Source: Amedibacterium intestinale
GTDB lineage: Bacteria > Bacillota_I > Bacilli_A > Erysipelotrichales > Erysipelotrichaceae
Length of the DNA: 64,000 nucleotides
NCBI RefSeq assembly: GCF_010537335.1
Contig: NZ_AP019711.1
Location: forward strand, 1,798,001 to 1,862,000
Direction: 5' to 3'
In this document: positions 1 through 9,084 of the stretch, piece by piece
Numbering within the stretch: position 1 is the first letter of the stretch
How the letters are laid out: each line of letters opens with the position of its first letter
The notes under the pieces: model-generated
What the model was told of the DNA's origin: nothing
Databases searched by the model: none
Seen by the model: only the letters and a program-made list of their open reading frames with translations
Made by a program: the position numbers and the translations under genes

Positions 1-645
1 TATATAGCCGCCAAGACCTAATGATTTTCCATTTACTACCACATCTTTAATATTATCTACTAAAATTGGAATATTACTTTTTGTTGGATCCAGCAAAACA
101 GAATGAAAAGAATGAATGATCGTATCTTTCTGCATATCCAGTCCCATAAACTGATCCATAAACAATTCATAGAATTCCCATAAAACACCAATGGTCATGG
201 AAAAACAAAATGCAACTATTGCCATAAACAGCGGTGATAATTTAAATTCCATGCGTTCACTCTGATTTAATAAATCCACCAGGGAAAATCCAATCGCTGC
301 CGCCAGAAATCCATTGAGTGTATGAAGAACCGTATCCCACATAGGAAATAAAATATAAAACGAAGATATTTCTCCAAGAATTTCTGCCGAAAAGATAAAC
401 AAGAGAATAATAACCTCTAATGTTTTCGGTAATTCTATACGAAATTGCAGCTGTATAATACTTGGCACAATAAATAAAAATAAAGTCAATATGCACAAGA
501 ATGCATTTTCATAATTTTTATTTAAAATCTGTAAAATCATCATAACAATTACCAGCGCACGAAGAATAACATAAACAGCAAATGTACTTTTATGTTCTCG
601 TATTTCCATTTTCACTGCTTTTCCCCATAAACGAAGTCTATTCAT
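1..645 (-). CDS. DUF2238 (YjdF-like) membrane protein, 3' end outside the window
   Basis: The reading frame starts at ATG 645 behind a clear GGAGG ribosome site and stays open to base 1, so the C-terminus is missing. The visible 215 residues hold about five or six hydrophobic segments. They also carry family-typical stretches: MWDTVLHTLNGFLAA, a charged LVDLLNQSER loop and VLWEFYELFMD. These match the uncharacterised DUF2238/YjdF integral membrane family. Function is unknown. It has its own start and about 160 bp separate it from fhs, so it is probably a separate transcription unit. Confidence 0.7.
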   Translation of the reverse strand, partial: MNRLRLWGKAVKMEIREHKSTFAVYVILRALVIVMMILQILNKNYENAFLCILTLFLFIVPSIIQLQFRIELPKTLEVIILLFIFSAEILGEISSFYILFPMWDTVLHTLNGFLAAAIGFSLVDLLNQSERMEFKLSPLFMAIVAFCFSMTIGVLWEFYELFMDQFMGLDMQKDTIIHSFHSVLLDPTKSNIPILVDNIKDVVVNGKSLGLGGYI

Positions 646-809
646 ACAAAACCTCCCAATCCTTTATTTCATGATAGTTATACTAACACCGTCAACAAAT
701 AAAGTAAAGATATATCATAATTTTCTCTGTTTTCCCTTTATCAATATTCTTACAAAAAAAGAAACAAATACACTTTCTTCAAGCATACATGTTTCTCTCT
801 ATTATATTC

Positions 810-2480
810 TTAGAACAATCCTTTAATGTGCCCTTCCTCATCAATATCCATATTGTTTGCGGCAGGCACTGCAGGTAATCCTGGCATTGTTAATACTTTA
901 CCAGTTAAGGCAACAAGGAATCCTGCTCCTAAGGATGGATTCAATTCACGAACGGTAATCGTAAATCCTTTTGGTGCCCCATATTTTTTCGCATCATCGC
1001 TTAAAGACATTTGTGTTTTTGCCATACAGATTGGCATTTTATCCCAGCCCATTTTATTATATAAGGCAATCTGCTGTTTTGCTTCTTCACTAAATTCAAC
1101 TCCATCAGCACCATATACTTTTGTCGCAATCGTATGAATTTTATCTTCAATGCTGTCTTCTACATCATATAAAGGTGCATAGCTGTTTTCTTCCTCACAT
1201 AAAGCAACTACTTTTTCAGCCAAATCCAAGGCACCTTCTCCACCTTTTGCCCATACCTGAGATAAAGACATTGGATGTCCATGTTCTTTACACCAGTTTT
1301 CTAATGCTTCTACTTCTTTTGGTGTATCGCTGGCAAATTCATTGATGGCAACAATATAAGGAAGACCAAATTGTTTTACTGTATCAATATGCTTTGCAAG
1401 ATTTGCACATCCTTCCAGCATCGCCTCTACATTTTCTTCTTTCAAGTCTTCATAAGCCACATTTCCATGCTGCTTCAAGGCACGAATGGTCGCAACGATA
1501 ACAACTGCATTTGGTTTTAAGTTACCAAAGCGGCATTTGATATCTAAGAATTTTTCAGCGCCCAAATCTGCTCCAAATCCTGCTTCTGTAACTGTATAAT
1601 CTGCCAGTTTCAAACATGTTTTAGTTGCAAGAATAGAGTTACATCCATGCGCAATATTCGCAAATGGTCCACCATGAATCAACACTGGATTATGTTCCAA
1701 GGTTTGTACCATATTTGGTTTAATGGCATCTTTTAATACCATTGCTAAAGCACCTTCAATACCTAAATCTTTTACATAGATTGGTTCATTTTTGGTATTA
1801 TACGCAACTAGCATATTTCCTAGACGAGTTTTTAAATCACTTAAAGAAGTAGCCAGACAAAGCACTGCCATAACTTCACTTGCAACGGTGATGTTGAAAC
1901 CATCCTGACGTTCTACTCCGTTCGCTTTCGCCCCCATACCAATACGAATATTACGTAAAGTACGATCATTCATATCTAAGCAGCGTTTCCAAGTAACATG
2001 TTCAATATCAATATCCAACGCATTTCCCTGATGAATGTGATTATCGAGACATGCACTAATTAAATTATTCGCTGTTGTGATTGCATGCATATCTCCTGTA
2101 AAGTGAAGATTAATATCTTCCATAGGAACAACCTGAGCATATCCACCACCAGCTGCTCCCCCTTTCAATCCAAAAACAGGACCTAAAGAAGGTTCACGAA
2201 GGGCAATCATCGTTTTCTTACCCATACGATTTAAGGCATCTCCTAACCCAACCGTTGTCGTAGATTTTCCTTCCCCAGCTTTTGTTGGGTTAATGGCAGT
2301 TACTAAAATCAGCTTTCCATCTTCTTTATCCTTATTGCGATTCAATAAATCAAGACTTACTTTTGCTTTATATTTTCCATAGTATTCTAAATCATCTTCA
2401 GTTACACCAATTTTAGCTGCTACATCACGAATTGGCTCTAGTATACATTCCTGAGCAATTTCCAAATCTGTCTTAAACAT
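810..2480 (-). CDS. fhs: Formate-tetrahydrofolate ligase
   Basis: ATP-dependent ligation of formate to tetrahydrofolate, giving 10-formyl-THF for purine synthesis and one-carbon metabolism in the cytosol. The 556-residue protein has the family length. It shows the P-loop region [16 protein letters not shown] (about residues 64-79) and the conserved blocks [18 protein letters not shown] and [16 protein letters not shown]. It ends in [21 protein letters not shown], typical of the family. It lies 14 bp downstream of purD in the same direction, so it is very likely cotranscribed under the purine riboswitch. That fits, because purine synthesis consumes 10-formyl-THF twice. glyA, another one-carbon enzyme, is elsewhere in this window. 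Confidence 0.97.
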   Translation of the reverse strand: MFKTDLEIAQECILEPIRDVAAKIGVTEDDLEYYGKYKAKVSLDLLNRNKDKEDGKLILVTAINPTKAGEGKSTTTVGLGDALNRMGKKTMIALREPSLGPVFGLKGGAAGGGYAQVVPMEDINLHFTGDMHAITTANNLISACLDNHIHQGNALDIDIEHVTWKRCLDMNDRTLRNIRIGMGAKANGVERQDGFNITVASEVMAVLCLATSLSDLKTRLGNMLVAYNTKNEPIYVKDLGIEGALAMVLKDAIKPNMVQTLEHNPVLIHGGPFANIAHGCNSILATKTCLKLADYTVTEAGFGADLGAEKFLDIKCRFGNLKPNAVVIVATIRALKQHGNVAYEDLKEENVEAMLEGCANLAKHIDTVKQFGLPYIVAINEFASDTPKEVEALENWCKEHGHPMSLSQVWAKGGEGALDLAEKVVALCEEENSYAPLYDVEDSIEDKIHTIATKVYGADGVEFSEEAKQQIALYNKMGWDKMPICMAKTQMSLSDDAKKYGAPKGFTITVRELNPSLGAGFLVALTGKVLTMPGLPAVPAANNMDIDEEGHIKGLF

Positions 2481-2494
2481 GCCTTTTTCCTCCC

Positions 2495-3730
2495 TTACTG
2501 CATATCCTTTTTCCCAATATCTTTACGATAGAACAATTTATCGCAGGTAATTTTTTCTACATCTTCATATGCTTTTTTATACGCTTCCTCTAATGTTTTT
2601 TCTTTTGAAACAACAATTAAGACACGTCCACCATCTGTTACTAAATTTCCATCTATTTCTTTAGTGCCCATGTGGAAAATCATAGAATCTACATCTTCAA
2701 AGCCTGTTATAACAGCTCCTTTTGTACTGGATGCAGGATACCCTTCACTCGCCATAACAACACCCAAAGTAACTTCTTCATCCCATGTTAACTCTACAGT
2801 TTTATGATTCATGATATTTTCAATTACTTCTACAAAATCACTTTTTAATCTAGGAAGGATAACTTCAGCTTCCGGATCTCCAAAACGTGCATTAAATTCT
2901 ATTGTTTTAATACCTTTATCCGTCAACATCAAACCGCCATATAGGAAACCGGTAAATGGATGTCCTTCTTCCATCATTGCTTTTGCCATTGGTTTCATAA
3001 TGGTTTCCATAGCTTCATCAATAATGGCAGGTGTAATTTTCTTTACTGGAGAGTAGACACCCATACCACCCGTATTTGGTCCTTTATCTCCATCATATGC
3101 GCATTTATGATCTTGTGCAATCTGCATAGGCAATACAATATCATCACATACAAAGCAAATCAAAGAGAACTCAAATCCACAAAGACATTCTTCAATCACT
3201 ACTTTATTATTTGGAATAGAGAAAGCAATATGTAAAGCATCCAGTGCTTCTTCCAATGTCTGGGCAACCGTTACACCTTTTCCTGCTTTTAATCCATCTT
3301 CCTTAACAACGATAGGTGCTCCTTGTTCCTTCACATAGGCAACCGCATCTTCTTCGTTATCAAAAGTTGCATACGCAGCTGTAGGAATACCGTGTTTTAC
3401 CATGATTTTCTTTGCGAAATCTTTACTGCTTTCCACCTGTGCGGCATCTTTGCTAGGCCCAAAGATTTTTAATCCTTCTTTTTGGAATTCATCTACAACA
3501 CCTAGTGATAAAGTATGTTCTGGTCCAACAATCGTTAAATCGATTTGCTTATCTTTTGCGAATGCTACCAAAGCTTCTACATCACTGTCTGAAATATCAA
3601 CACACTCTGCAAGCTGTGCCATACCCGGATTTCCTGGTGCAGCATAAATTTTATCTACCTTTGCACTTTTACTAACAGCATACACCAAAGCATGCTCTCT
3701 TCCACCTTTACCAATTACCAATACGTTCAT
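2495..3730 (-). CDS. purD: Phosphoribosylamine-glycine ligase
   Basis: Second step of de novo purine synthesis (GARS): phosphoribosylamine + glycine + ATP to GAR. The 411-residue ATP-grasp protein begins [15 protein letters not shown], the family signature, and contains the ATP-grasp blocks [16 protein letters not shown] and [17 protein letters not shown] (metal- and ATP-binding residues). It is first in a purD-fhs operon, and its leader carries a purine riboswitch with an intrinsic terminator. A standalone purD, not part of a long pur cluster, means this leader must regulate the step locally. The start at 3730 follows an AAAGGG ribosome site. Confidence 0.97.
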   Translation of the reverse strand: MNVLVIGKGGREHALVYAVSKSAKVDKIYAAPGNPGMAQLAECVDISDSDVEALVAFAKDKQIDLTIVGPEHTLSLGVVDEFQKEGLKIFGPSKDAAQVESSKDFAKKIMVKHGIPTAAYATFDNEEDAVAYVKEQGAPIVVKEDGLKAGKGVTVAQTLEEALDALHIAFSIPNNKVVIEECLCGFEFSLICFVCDDIVLPMQIAQDHKCAYDGDKGPNTGGMGVYSPVKKITPAIIDEAMETIMKPMAKAMMEEGHPFTGFLYGGLMLTDKGIKTIEFNARFGDPEAEVILPRLKSDFVEVIENIMNHKTVELTWDEEVTLGVVMASEGYPASSTKGAVITGFEDVDSMIFHMGTKEIDGNLVTDGGRVLIVVSKEKTLEEAYKKAYEDVEKITCDKLFYRKDIGKKDMQ

Positions 3731-3753
3731 GTTTTTACCCTTTCTTTAAAATT

Positions 3754-3790
3754 AAAAAAGCACGCAAGATTAAAGTAAACCTTCACGTGC
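3754..3790 (-). terminator. Expression-platform terminator of the purine riboswitch
   Basis: On the minus strand the stem GCACG...CGTGC, with an inner AAGGTTTA/TAATCTT helix, is followed by six T residues just upstream of purD. The TTTACTT inside the terminator can instead pair perfectly (7 bp) with AAGTAAA at the 3' side of the aptamer P1. This is the expected antiterminator. Ligand binding should therefore favour termination. Confidence 0.85.
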
Positions 3791-3806
3791 AACGTAAAAA
3801 GATTTA

Positions 3807-3871
3807 CTTGTAGTCCGCTAATTTACGGTCAGCGGGTAGAGACGAATCAACCAATTATGTTTCTATACAAG
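3807..3871 (-). promoter_or_regulatory. Purine (guanine-class) riboswitch aptamer
   Basis: On the minus strand P1 is CTTGTA/TACAAG. P3 is CCGCT/AGCGG with the conserved loop CCGTAAAT, and the joining segments read TCTACC and GGACTAC. The residue at the ligand-pairing position (GA-C-TAC) is C, which specifies guanine/hypoxanthine instead of adenine. P2 is shorter and less regular than in the xpt aptamer. It lies directly upstream of purD-fhs with a terminator in the expression platform, so high guanine should switch the operon off. Confidence 0.88.
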
Positions 3872-3959
3872 TAATACATCTTTATTGTACTTTATTTCAT
3901 AGGAATTTACAATGATTAGAGGTAAGAGAATTATGTACATTGGTAATTTTAAAAGATTG

Positions 3960-3994
3960 GAAATATTCTAGCAAAACCCATATGGTAACAAAAC
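3960..3994 (+). repeat. Outlying degenerate CRISPR repeat
   Basis: TTCTAGCAAAA and CCATATGGTAACAAAAC match the right-hand 30 bases of the array repeat with one deletion and one substitution; the first bases are diverged. Terminal repeats of arrays are normally the degenerate ones. This position, about 5 kb from the intact array, may therefore be the original leader-distal end. Confidence 0.8.
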
Positions 3995-4393
3995 TTGTTT
4001 GGGCACATAGCTTTTTATTTATACTTTTCAGTTCCGCGAGTATTTGTCTTAGTAGTCTTTCCATGCCTGCCTCTCCTAAAGCAAAAGACGCCCGGTTATA
4101 AGCGTCTGTATATTTTTATAAGGTGCCCCGGCGGGTGTAGCCTGTCCCGCATTCCTTTTGACCCTAAGGGTGTGATAGCGCTACATTCTCTATCCTCGGG
4201 GCATATCTCTTTTCACTCTATAATATAATACTGTTTAGCCTTGCTGTAAAGAAGCTCGTTTTTATTCTAAATTCTTTTTAGCGTATTCTCCACAACCATA
4301 TGTCCCGATAGTATCGAGCTATTATATTTAGGATTGTCCCTAGCTAATACTAGACATACATAAAGCGTCTCTGAGATTTCCTTAAAATTTTTA
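3995..4393. other. 400-bp insert between two degenerate CRISPR repeats, no intact gene
   Basis: No convincing reading frame is present. The insert is richer in GC than its surroundings in part. It holds an 80-base foldable element at 4124-4203 (closing stem TGCCCCG/CGGGGCA, inner GCGGG/CCCGC and GATAG/CTATC helices). Seventeen bases on, read on the minus strand, comes a hairpin followed by TTTTG. It looks like foreign, probably phage, intergenic DNA. Origin is an inference from its neighbour at 4409-9084. Confidence 0.5.
4084..4107 (-). terminator. Possible intrinsic terminator in the 0.4-kb insert
   Basis: The minus strand reads GACGC-TTATAACCGG-GCGTC followed by TTTTG. The stem is only 5 bp with a short T run, so strength is uncertain. 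It follows the 80-base foldable element and would end a transcript carrying it. Confidence 0.45.
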
Positions 4394-4408
4394 ACATGGT
4401 AACAAAAC
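4394..4408 (+). repeat. Truncated CRISPR repeat
   Basis: ATGGTAACAAAAC is identical to the last 13 bases of the array repeat; upstream bases match poorly. Phage-derived coding sequence begins immediately after it. It forms the left boundary of the phage insert whose right boundary is the intact repeat at 9085. Confidence 0.7.
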
Positions 4409-4940
4409 AGGTGTACAACAAGAGCTGAGACCCGTTATGACGAATAGGACGAAAGCCAGTACGACCTGCCATATGCATATGACGAGTGGCACGAAAAATA
4501 CGTACAGCCAGAACTCGACAAAATGGGCGCAGAGAAAGCTAAAGAAGAAATGACAGAACAGCTTAATTCTTTAACTGACGAAGAAAAATACGTCGTTACG
4601 TGCTGGACTGGAGCGTTAGCGCATAAAGTCAATCATGTGATAGACCATAACCTAAGCCTAGAAAAATACAGTCAAGATATGAAACTTTTAGATAGTGCAA
4701 TATCTAAGGGGTGCATACCTATAGAATTAACGCTTAGATTTAACGCTGTATAGTGCTACTGACGTAAGGTTTTTAAGAGGATATAGCGGATGCAGGTATA
4801 TAACTGAGGAAGCAGTAATCGGACTTATAGGTAAAATAATTACAAATTACATACATATACAGCTCTACTTCGTTCGATTGTTTAGAACTTGAAGCGCGTA
4901 ATACATTTATGATACTAAGCGCACCTAGAGGCACGAGTAA

Positions 4941-5021
4941 CGCTCTATATATCGAAAATCTAGCTCACGCTCAATATAAATATCAAAAAGTGGTATTATT
5001 TTATTGGGCGAGGGTTGTACT
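4941..5021 (+). repeat. Left 81-bp target-site duplication of the IS1634-family element
   Basis: These 81 bases are identical to 8314-8394 and directly abut the outer end of the element. IS1634 itself is known for long, variable target duplications (tens to hundreds of bp), so this length is expected for the family and unlike most IS. Confidence 0.92.
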
Positions 5022-6308
5022 CTCGTCTTTGACAGTTAGAAAGCGAAAAAAGTGCATTAAAGACTTTAGAATTAAGCTTTTTTGCACTTTTTGTCTTTGT
5101 AACGAATTGTGCTATATATGATGTTCTTTTGTGTATTTGATAATATTTCTCATTGTGGATCGTTTTATTATTTCTCTGTCTGTTTCAAAACCAAACAACT
5201 CATGCAGTAAATCTGTTAAATCTGTTCGTGTGTAAGAAGGTATATATCCTAATCCTTCTTTTAATTTTGTTACGTTCATCTTTCTCAATGTATCTATTAT
5301 TTGTTCAGATGTATATTTTTTCTCTAATTTATATTCTAATATTCGATATATCAGAAGGGACAAGGAACAAATCAGGAAATGCGCTTTGATCCTGTCTTCT
5401 CTTTGCAGATAGATTGGTCGTGCATCAAAATCCGTTTTCATTATTCTAAAGCACTCTTCGATCTGCCATCTGCGTTTGTTGATAGCGATGATCTCCGCTA
5501 CATCACCTTCCATATCTGTGCTTACCGCATAGAAACCATCATACATTGCTTCTTTATCTATAGCCTCCTGATCGATTTCGTAGATTTCTTCTTCTGCTAC
5601 TTCTCCATTCGCTGTGATGGAAGTCCTCTTTGTAAATCTGCTTGGATCATTCGGATTTTTTCTATTCTTTTTGATTTTTCCATTTTTACTTATCATGTTT
5701 TTTGCTCTGTCTATCTGCCCTTGTCTTATCTTTTCCTGATAAGCTTTATATTTTGGAGAATAGGTAACGATAAGAGTTTCCGATATCTTTTTAGATTCTA
5801 TAGGTACTTCTTTATAATAGATGGATTCATATACCTCTGGGTCATTTTCATCAAGATCTTTCAAATCAATGAATGTGCTGCTTCCTACTTTTCGATATTG
5901 TTTCGTATTTAAAGCGATATCTCTATCTTCTTTCTTTAATTTTTTTAATGACTGTGTAATGACATAGGATCTTCCTCCTATATCATTGAACAGTTTGTTA
6001 TTCTGTGATGCCAGTCCACTGTCTGAGCAGTAGATGAATTCGGAACAGTCGAAATCCTGAATAACTTTATGTTCTAATGGTTTCAAGGATTTCTGTTCGT
6101 TTTGATTTCCGGGAAAGATATCAAAAGCTAAAGGGAAACCATCTCCATCCATGAATAACCCCATGCCTACGATAGGATTTGGACGATGTTCTTTGCTTTT
6201 TCCGTATTTTTTAAGTTCATCTTCTTGTTCGATTTCAAAGTAATAGTTCGTACAGTCATAATAAAGAACTTTTGTGTTTCTGGTACTATGTCAAGAATTC
6301 GGACACAT

Positions 6309-7175
6309 TTAATTGATACATTTTTTATTTTTAAAACTTCGTTCGTAATTGTTAGGAGATTCATAGTCACAATGACTGTGAATCCTAACTGTATTGTAAA
6401 ATGTTTCGATATATTCAAATACCATTTGGTATGCCATTTGATAATCAATGATCTTTTTTCTATTCAGCCACTCTCTTTTAATTAGAGAATGAAACGATTC
6501 TATGCATGCATTGTCCCATGGATTTCCCTTTGCTGAATAGCTGCGCTTCATTCCTGCCGTCAATTCCTGATACCATTTTGAAACGAACTGCACTCCTCTG
6601 TCACTGTGGATGACAACTGGTTTTTCCATATTTCTTCTTTCTTTTGCTTTTTCCAAACACTCTAACACATCTTTTACTTCCATCGTCCTGCTCAGTTTCC
6701 AGCTTATGATCTTACGCGAATACAGATCCATGATACTTGTCAAATAGACAAAACCTTCTTCCTGCGTCCATATATATGTGATATCAGTACACCATGCTGC
6801 ATTTGGTTCATCTGGTTGAAAATCTCTTTTTAGTATATTGGCCAGAGTCGTTGAATAATCACAGTCTCTCGTCGTTTTTGTTCGATGCTTGATATATTGG
6901 GCTTTAATGCCGTTTTCGCGCATATATTTTCCTACTGTACGCTCTGAAATCACTTCTCCCTGTTTTCTTAATTCACGAGTGATTTTAGGTGCACCATAAT
7001 TTTCATATGACTTTTTATGGACTTCTTTTATCTTTTCTATAACACGTTCCTTTCGTTTTGCAGTTTTGCTTTTATCTCGTCTTTTCCAGTCATAATATCC
7101 AGATTTTGAAATGCCTAATTTTTCAAGCACACCGGAAACAGAAAATTCTCTTTGCTTTTCTGCGGCATCTTCCAC
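6309..7175 (-). CDS. IS3-family transposase OrfB (integrase core)
   Basis: DDE catalytic subunit. An HTH_21-like region (GISKSGYYDWKRR, YGAPKITREL) is followed by the rve integrase core. It shows WCTDITYI (first Asp), VIHSDRGVQFVS (second Asp) and NPWDNACIESFHSLIKRE (Glu). The frame extends upstream in the -1 phase relative to orfA across an AAAAAAG heptamer at about 7214-7220. The active OrfAB fusion should therefore arise by programmed -1 frameshifting. The GTG at 7175 is the formal start if expressed alone. All catalytic residues are present. Confidence 0.9.
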   Translation of the reverse strand: MEDAAEKQREFSVSGVLEKLGISKSGYYDWKRRDKSKTAKRKERVIEKIKEVHKKSYENYGAPKITRELRKQGEVISERTVGKYMRENGIKAQYIKHRTKTTRDCDYSTTLANILKRDFQPDEPNAAWCTDITYIWTQEEGFVYLTSIMDLYSRKIISWKLSRTMEVKDVLECLEKAKERRNMEKPVVIHSDRGVQFVSKWYQELTAGMKRSYSAKGNPWDNACIESFHSLIKREWLNRKKIIDYQMAYQMVFEYIETFYNTVRIHSHCDYESPNNYERSFKNKKCIN

Positions 7176-7195
7176 TTGTTCATATACAGCAGAGG

Positions 7196-7495
7196 TTAAT
7201 CTCCCAGTATGCCTATTGCCTTTTTTAAGATTTCAAGGGCATCCTTCGTATCACGCAATTCACGTCTCAGGCGTGCAATTTCCTTAGCTTCATCAGATTC
7301 GAAATTACCCGTTCCTCTCATTTCTACAGAACCGTTTTCTGATTTTTTTGATTCGCTTATCCATCTGGATAAGGTGCTTCTTCCTACTCCTAAGTTTGCA
7401 GCACATTCTTTCATAGTAAGGTTTGTATGTTGTTGTACATATCGTACAGCGTTGCTTCTAAAATCGTTATCAAATACTGGTTTCTTTTTTGCCAT
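7196..7495 (-). CDS. IS3-family OrfA (helix-turn-helix)
   Basis: This 99-residue DNA-binding protein has an N-terminal helix-turn-helix (YVQQHTNLTMKECAANLGVGRSTLSRWI) and a C-terminal leucine-zipper-like segment (EIARLRRELRDTKDALEILKKA). It is the classical upstream frame of IS3-family elements and recognises the IS ends. Its last codons contain the AAAAAAG slippery stretch through which OrfAB would be made. A start at 7495 gives the normal family length. Confidence 0.9.
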   Translation of the reverse strand: MAKKKPVFDNDFRSNAVRYVQQHTNLTMKECAANLGVGRSTLSRWISESKKSENGSVEMRGTGNFESDEAKEIARLRRELRDTKDALEILKKAIGILGD

Positions 7496-8313
7496 TTTTT
7501 ACTCCTTATGTTACTTCTTTTACATGTATTATAATTGTATCAAAAACATGCATGTTTCTCTATTAGGACTGTCCAGTTTTTATTCTAACATCATTCTTTT
7601 ATGAAGAAAGTTAGAATTTCGATAAACTTCCGCCTGTATGTAATCAGATTCCTCGGCCAATATAGATAAGGAACGATAGATATCCTGTAATTTATACTTT
7701 GGCTGTTCCAGCAGAGAATGAGCGAAAGAGAAAGAAGAGCGTTTACTGGAAGGATATAGAACACGAGCGTAGACAAGATCGCAGAGGATGCGATGGATAT
7801 CATATTCGAATTTATGATGATTCTTAATATTACGACAAATATTGTCAAAATGAAGATTGGAACAGATGGATTGAAGGAATAGGTAGCCAACATTAAATAA
7901 CAAAACTTCATTTTTTTTGATTTTTTTGTCGCTAGAGAAAGGTATGAGAACAGGTGCAGTATCCTGTTGATGGGATAAAGTGTCCTTTTTAGCTTCAGAA
8001 CGAGCCCATTCCAATAATTTTTCTTCATTATTATCAAATTGAGGAAGCAGGTCATTTAATCGACCAAGCTTTCTAAAAATGCGACTAGAAGTTTTACCAT
8101 TGTTTTTGCGATAAGAACTCATAATATAAATGCTTTTGGAATTGCCAGTGCCATTGATTGCAACGTACATATTCATCACCCAATATAATAATAACACATA
8201 TAGCACAATATAGCACATAATAGAACATAAAATTTGACAAAAAAAGTAAAAGAAAAGCGCCTGTTTAAAGCGCCATAGTAAATTTATGAAATTTTATATG
8301 TGTCAAACTCCCG

Positions 8314-8394
8314 CGCTCTATATATCGAAAATCTAGCTCACGCTCAATATAAATATCAAAAAGTGGTATTATTTTATTGGGCGAGGGTTGTACT
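8314..8394 (+). repeat. Right 81-bp target-site duplication of the IS1634-family element
   Basis: Identical to 4941-5021; the phage coding sequence resumes directly after it, which confirms the insertion point inside the decayed minor capsid gene. Confidence 0.92.
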
Positions 8395-8457
8395 ACAAGG
8401 TAAAAGACGCTAAAATAGAAAATGGAAAAGTTTACATAGAGGCGAAGGTGCTGAGCG

Positions 8458-8643
8458 ATGATCGATCCTAAGAATCACACCTATCATGTAGAAATACTAG
8501 GTAGCGAAGAAAAGTTTAACGAAATGATAGAAGCTATACGCGCTAAGGCTGTATGGCTCAGCGACGAAGAGATAGAAGAAATACTGGACGAAGAAACAGA
8601 GAAGAATATAGGACCGTCATTCTGGTATTCACAAATGTATTGA
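8458..8643 (+). CDS. Small acidic phage protein, unknown function
   Basis: This 61-residue frame begins at ATG 8458, close behind the end of the minor capsid relic, and is rich in Glu (LSDEEIEEILDEETEKNIG). I do not recognise the family. It sits where phage head operons carry small accessory genes between the minor head protein and the scaffold. It lacks a strong ribosome site and lies in decayed DNA, so it is probably not expressed. Confidence 0.4.
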   Translation: MIDPKNHTYHVEILGSEEKFNEMIEAIRAKAVWLSDEEIEEILDEETEKNIGPSFWYSQMY

Positions 8644-8649
8644 TAAAAT

Positions 8650-8945
8650 ATGCCTCGAGGACGGAGATAATGTACTTCCGTCACTTCCTAAAAGAGATGT
8701 AGGGCCGGTACTCCTACCGAGGCTTAAAGAGAAATATACAGACATTCATAATGAGGGAACGAAAAAAAGAAAAAAAGCTTTTTATGTCGAGATAGGCAAG
8801 GACAAGGCAGAAGAATTAGAAAAAGTCCTTGAAAAAAATACTCACTAAACGTAAGTGGCTTGAAAGCAAAATCGACGAAGAAGTCGGCAAGGCTTTCCTA
8901 ATGAAAAAGTTGGATAAAAAAGGCTATAAGCCTACAGGGAGCTAA
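8650..8945 (+). pseudogene. Frameshifted phage gene remnant
   Basis: One frame reads LPSLPKRDVGPVLLPRL through FYVEIGKDKAEELEKVLEKNTH and stops at 8848. The next phase continues KRKWLESKIDEEVGKAFLMKK to a stop at 8945. Together they look like one charged protein broken by a frameshift, with no start codon or ribosome site at the left end. Function is not recognisable. Confidence 0.45.
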
Positions 8946-8959
8946 ACAGCTCCCTTTTT
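8937..8959 (+). terminator. Intrinsic terminator in the phage remnant
   Basis: GGGAGC-TAAAC-AGCTCCC followed by TTTTTAT. It overlaps the stop codon of the preceding frame, and the scaffold fragment follows it. This is normal phage punctuation, showing the block was once a contiguous phage segment. Confidence 0.7.
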
Positions 8960-8969
8960 ATTCGGTAAC

Positions 8970-9084
8970 ATCACAATTGACACATTGAAAAAAGACAACG
9001 GATCAAACGAAAAGCTACAGGCAGAAGTCACTAAATATAAAAAGGAGTATACCTCTCTGAAGGGCAAATACGACAAGGACGTCA
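8970..9084 (+). pseudogene. Phage scaffold protein (GP20-like) fragment cut at a CRISPR repeat
   Basis: The frame TLKKDNGSNEKLQAEVTKYK followed by KEYTSLKGKYDKDV is a charged coiled coil typical of phage minor structural/scaffold proteins of the GP20 type. It is cut off exactly at base 9084, where the first intact CRISPR repeat begins. Minor head protein followed by scaffold is the usual phage head gene order. Confidence 0.5.

Larger units (their letters stand above)
6281..7593 (-). mobile_element. IS3-family insertion sequence nested in the IS1634 transposase
   Basis: The 1313-bp element begins and ends with TG...CA as in IS3 relatives; the ends share an internal GGACA. It is bounded by a 3-bp duplication (GAA on the minus strand, at 7594-7596 and 6278-6280). 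It carries overlapping orfA and orfB, both apparently intact, so it may be active. The insertion is the youngest event in this stack: phage DNA, then IS1634, then IS3. Confidence 0.9.
5112..8176 (-). pseudogene. IS1634-family DDE transposase, interrupted by an IS3 element
   Basis: The N-terminal part (from ATG 8176, MNMYVAINGTG, to FLHKR) and C-terminal part (from RNTKVLYYDCTNYYFEIEQ to the stop at 5112) join in frame when 6281-7593 and one GAA copy are removed. That gives 582 residues. The C-terminal part has family blocks: YYDCTNYYFE with the first catalytic Asp, GMGLFMDGDGFPLAF, FIYCSDSGLAS and the late INKRRWQIEECFRIMKTDF with the catalytic Glu. Exact frame restoration confirms both the insertion boundaries and that the gene was intact before the second transposition. 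Confidence 0.9.
5022..8313 (-). mobile_element. IS1634-family insertion sequence, itself interrupted
   Basis: The ends are imperfect 13-bp inverted repeats: CTCGTCTTTGACA on the left and, reverse-complemented, CGGGAGTTTGACA on the right, with an identical TTTGACA core. The element is flanked by an 81-bp direct duplication. Removing the nested IS3 element and its 3-bp duplication leaves 1976 bp, a normal size. The single transposase gene runs on the minus strand. A 200-bp stretch without genes lies inside the right end (8220-8313). The transposase is broken, so the copy can only move if helped in trans. Confidence 0.88.
4409..8459 (+). pseudogene. Decayed phage minor capsid protein with ADP-ribosyltransferase fold, split by an IS
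   Basis: Restoring 4409-5021 to 8395-8459 gives pieces of one protein. An acidic stretch (DESQYDLPYAYDEWHEKY, just after a TAG in frame) leads to LTDEEKYVVTCWTGA and LLDSAISKGCIPIELTLRF. Then follow ITEEA, SAPRGTSNALYIENLAHAQY and finally VKDAKIENGKVYIEAKVL. This order resembles the C-terminal VIP2/ADP-ribosyltransferase region of phage minor head proteins, including the usual YIEN and final beta-strand block. Frameshifts and stop codons after about 4750 and the IS1634 insertion make it non-functional. Its N-terminus is absent: the sequence begins directly at CRISPR repeat DNA. Family assignment is by pattern, without a search. Confidence 0.6.

Noticed and set aside
257-496. Small protein-like frame on the minus strand near the window start
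   Set aside because: It is a shifted frame inside the DUF2238 gene, which is the frame with a ribosome site and family blocks.
826-1345. Plus-strand frames opposite fhs
   Set aside because: They lie in antisense to a well-conserved enzyme and have no start signals or recognisable content.
4124-4203. tRNA gene
   Set aside because: The acceptor-like stem and overall size fit, but there is no TTCGA T-loop, the anticodon arm does not close with a 7-base loop, and position 37 would be a pyrimidine.
6167-6448. Frame spanning the IS3-IS1634 junction
   Set aside because: It crosses the insertion boundary at 6281 in neither transposase frame, so it is accidental.
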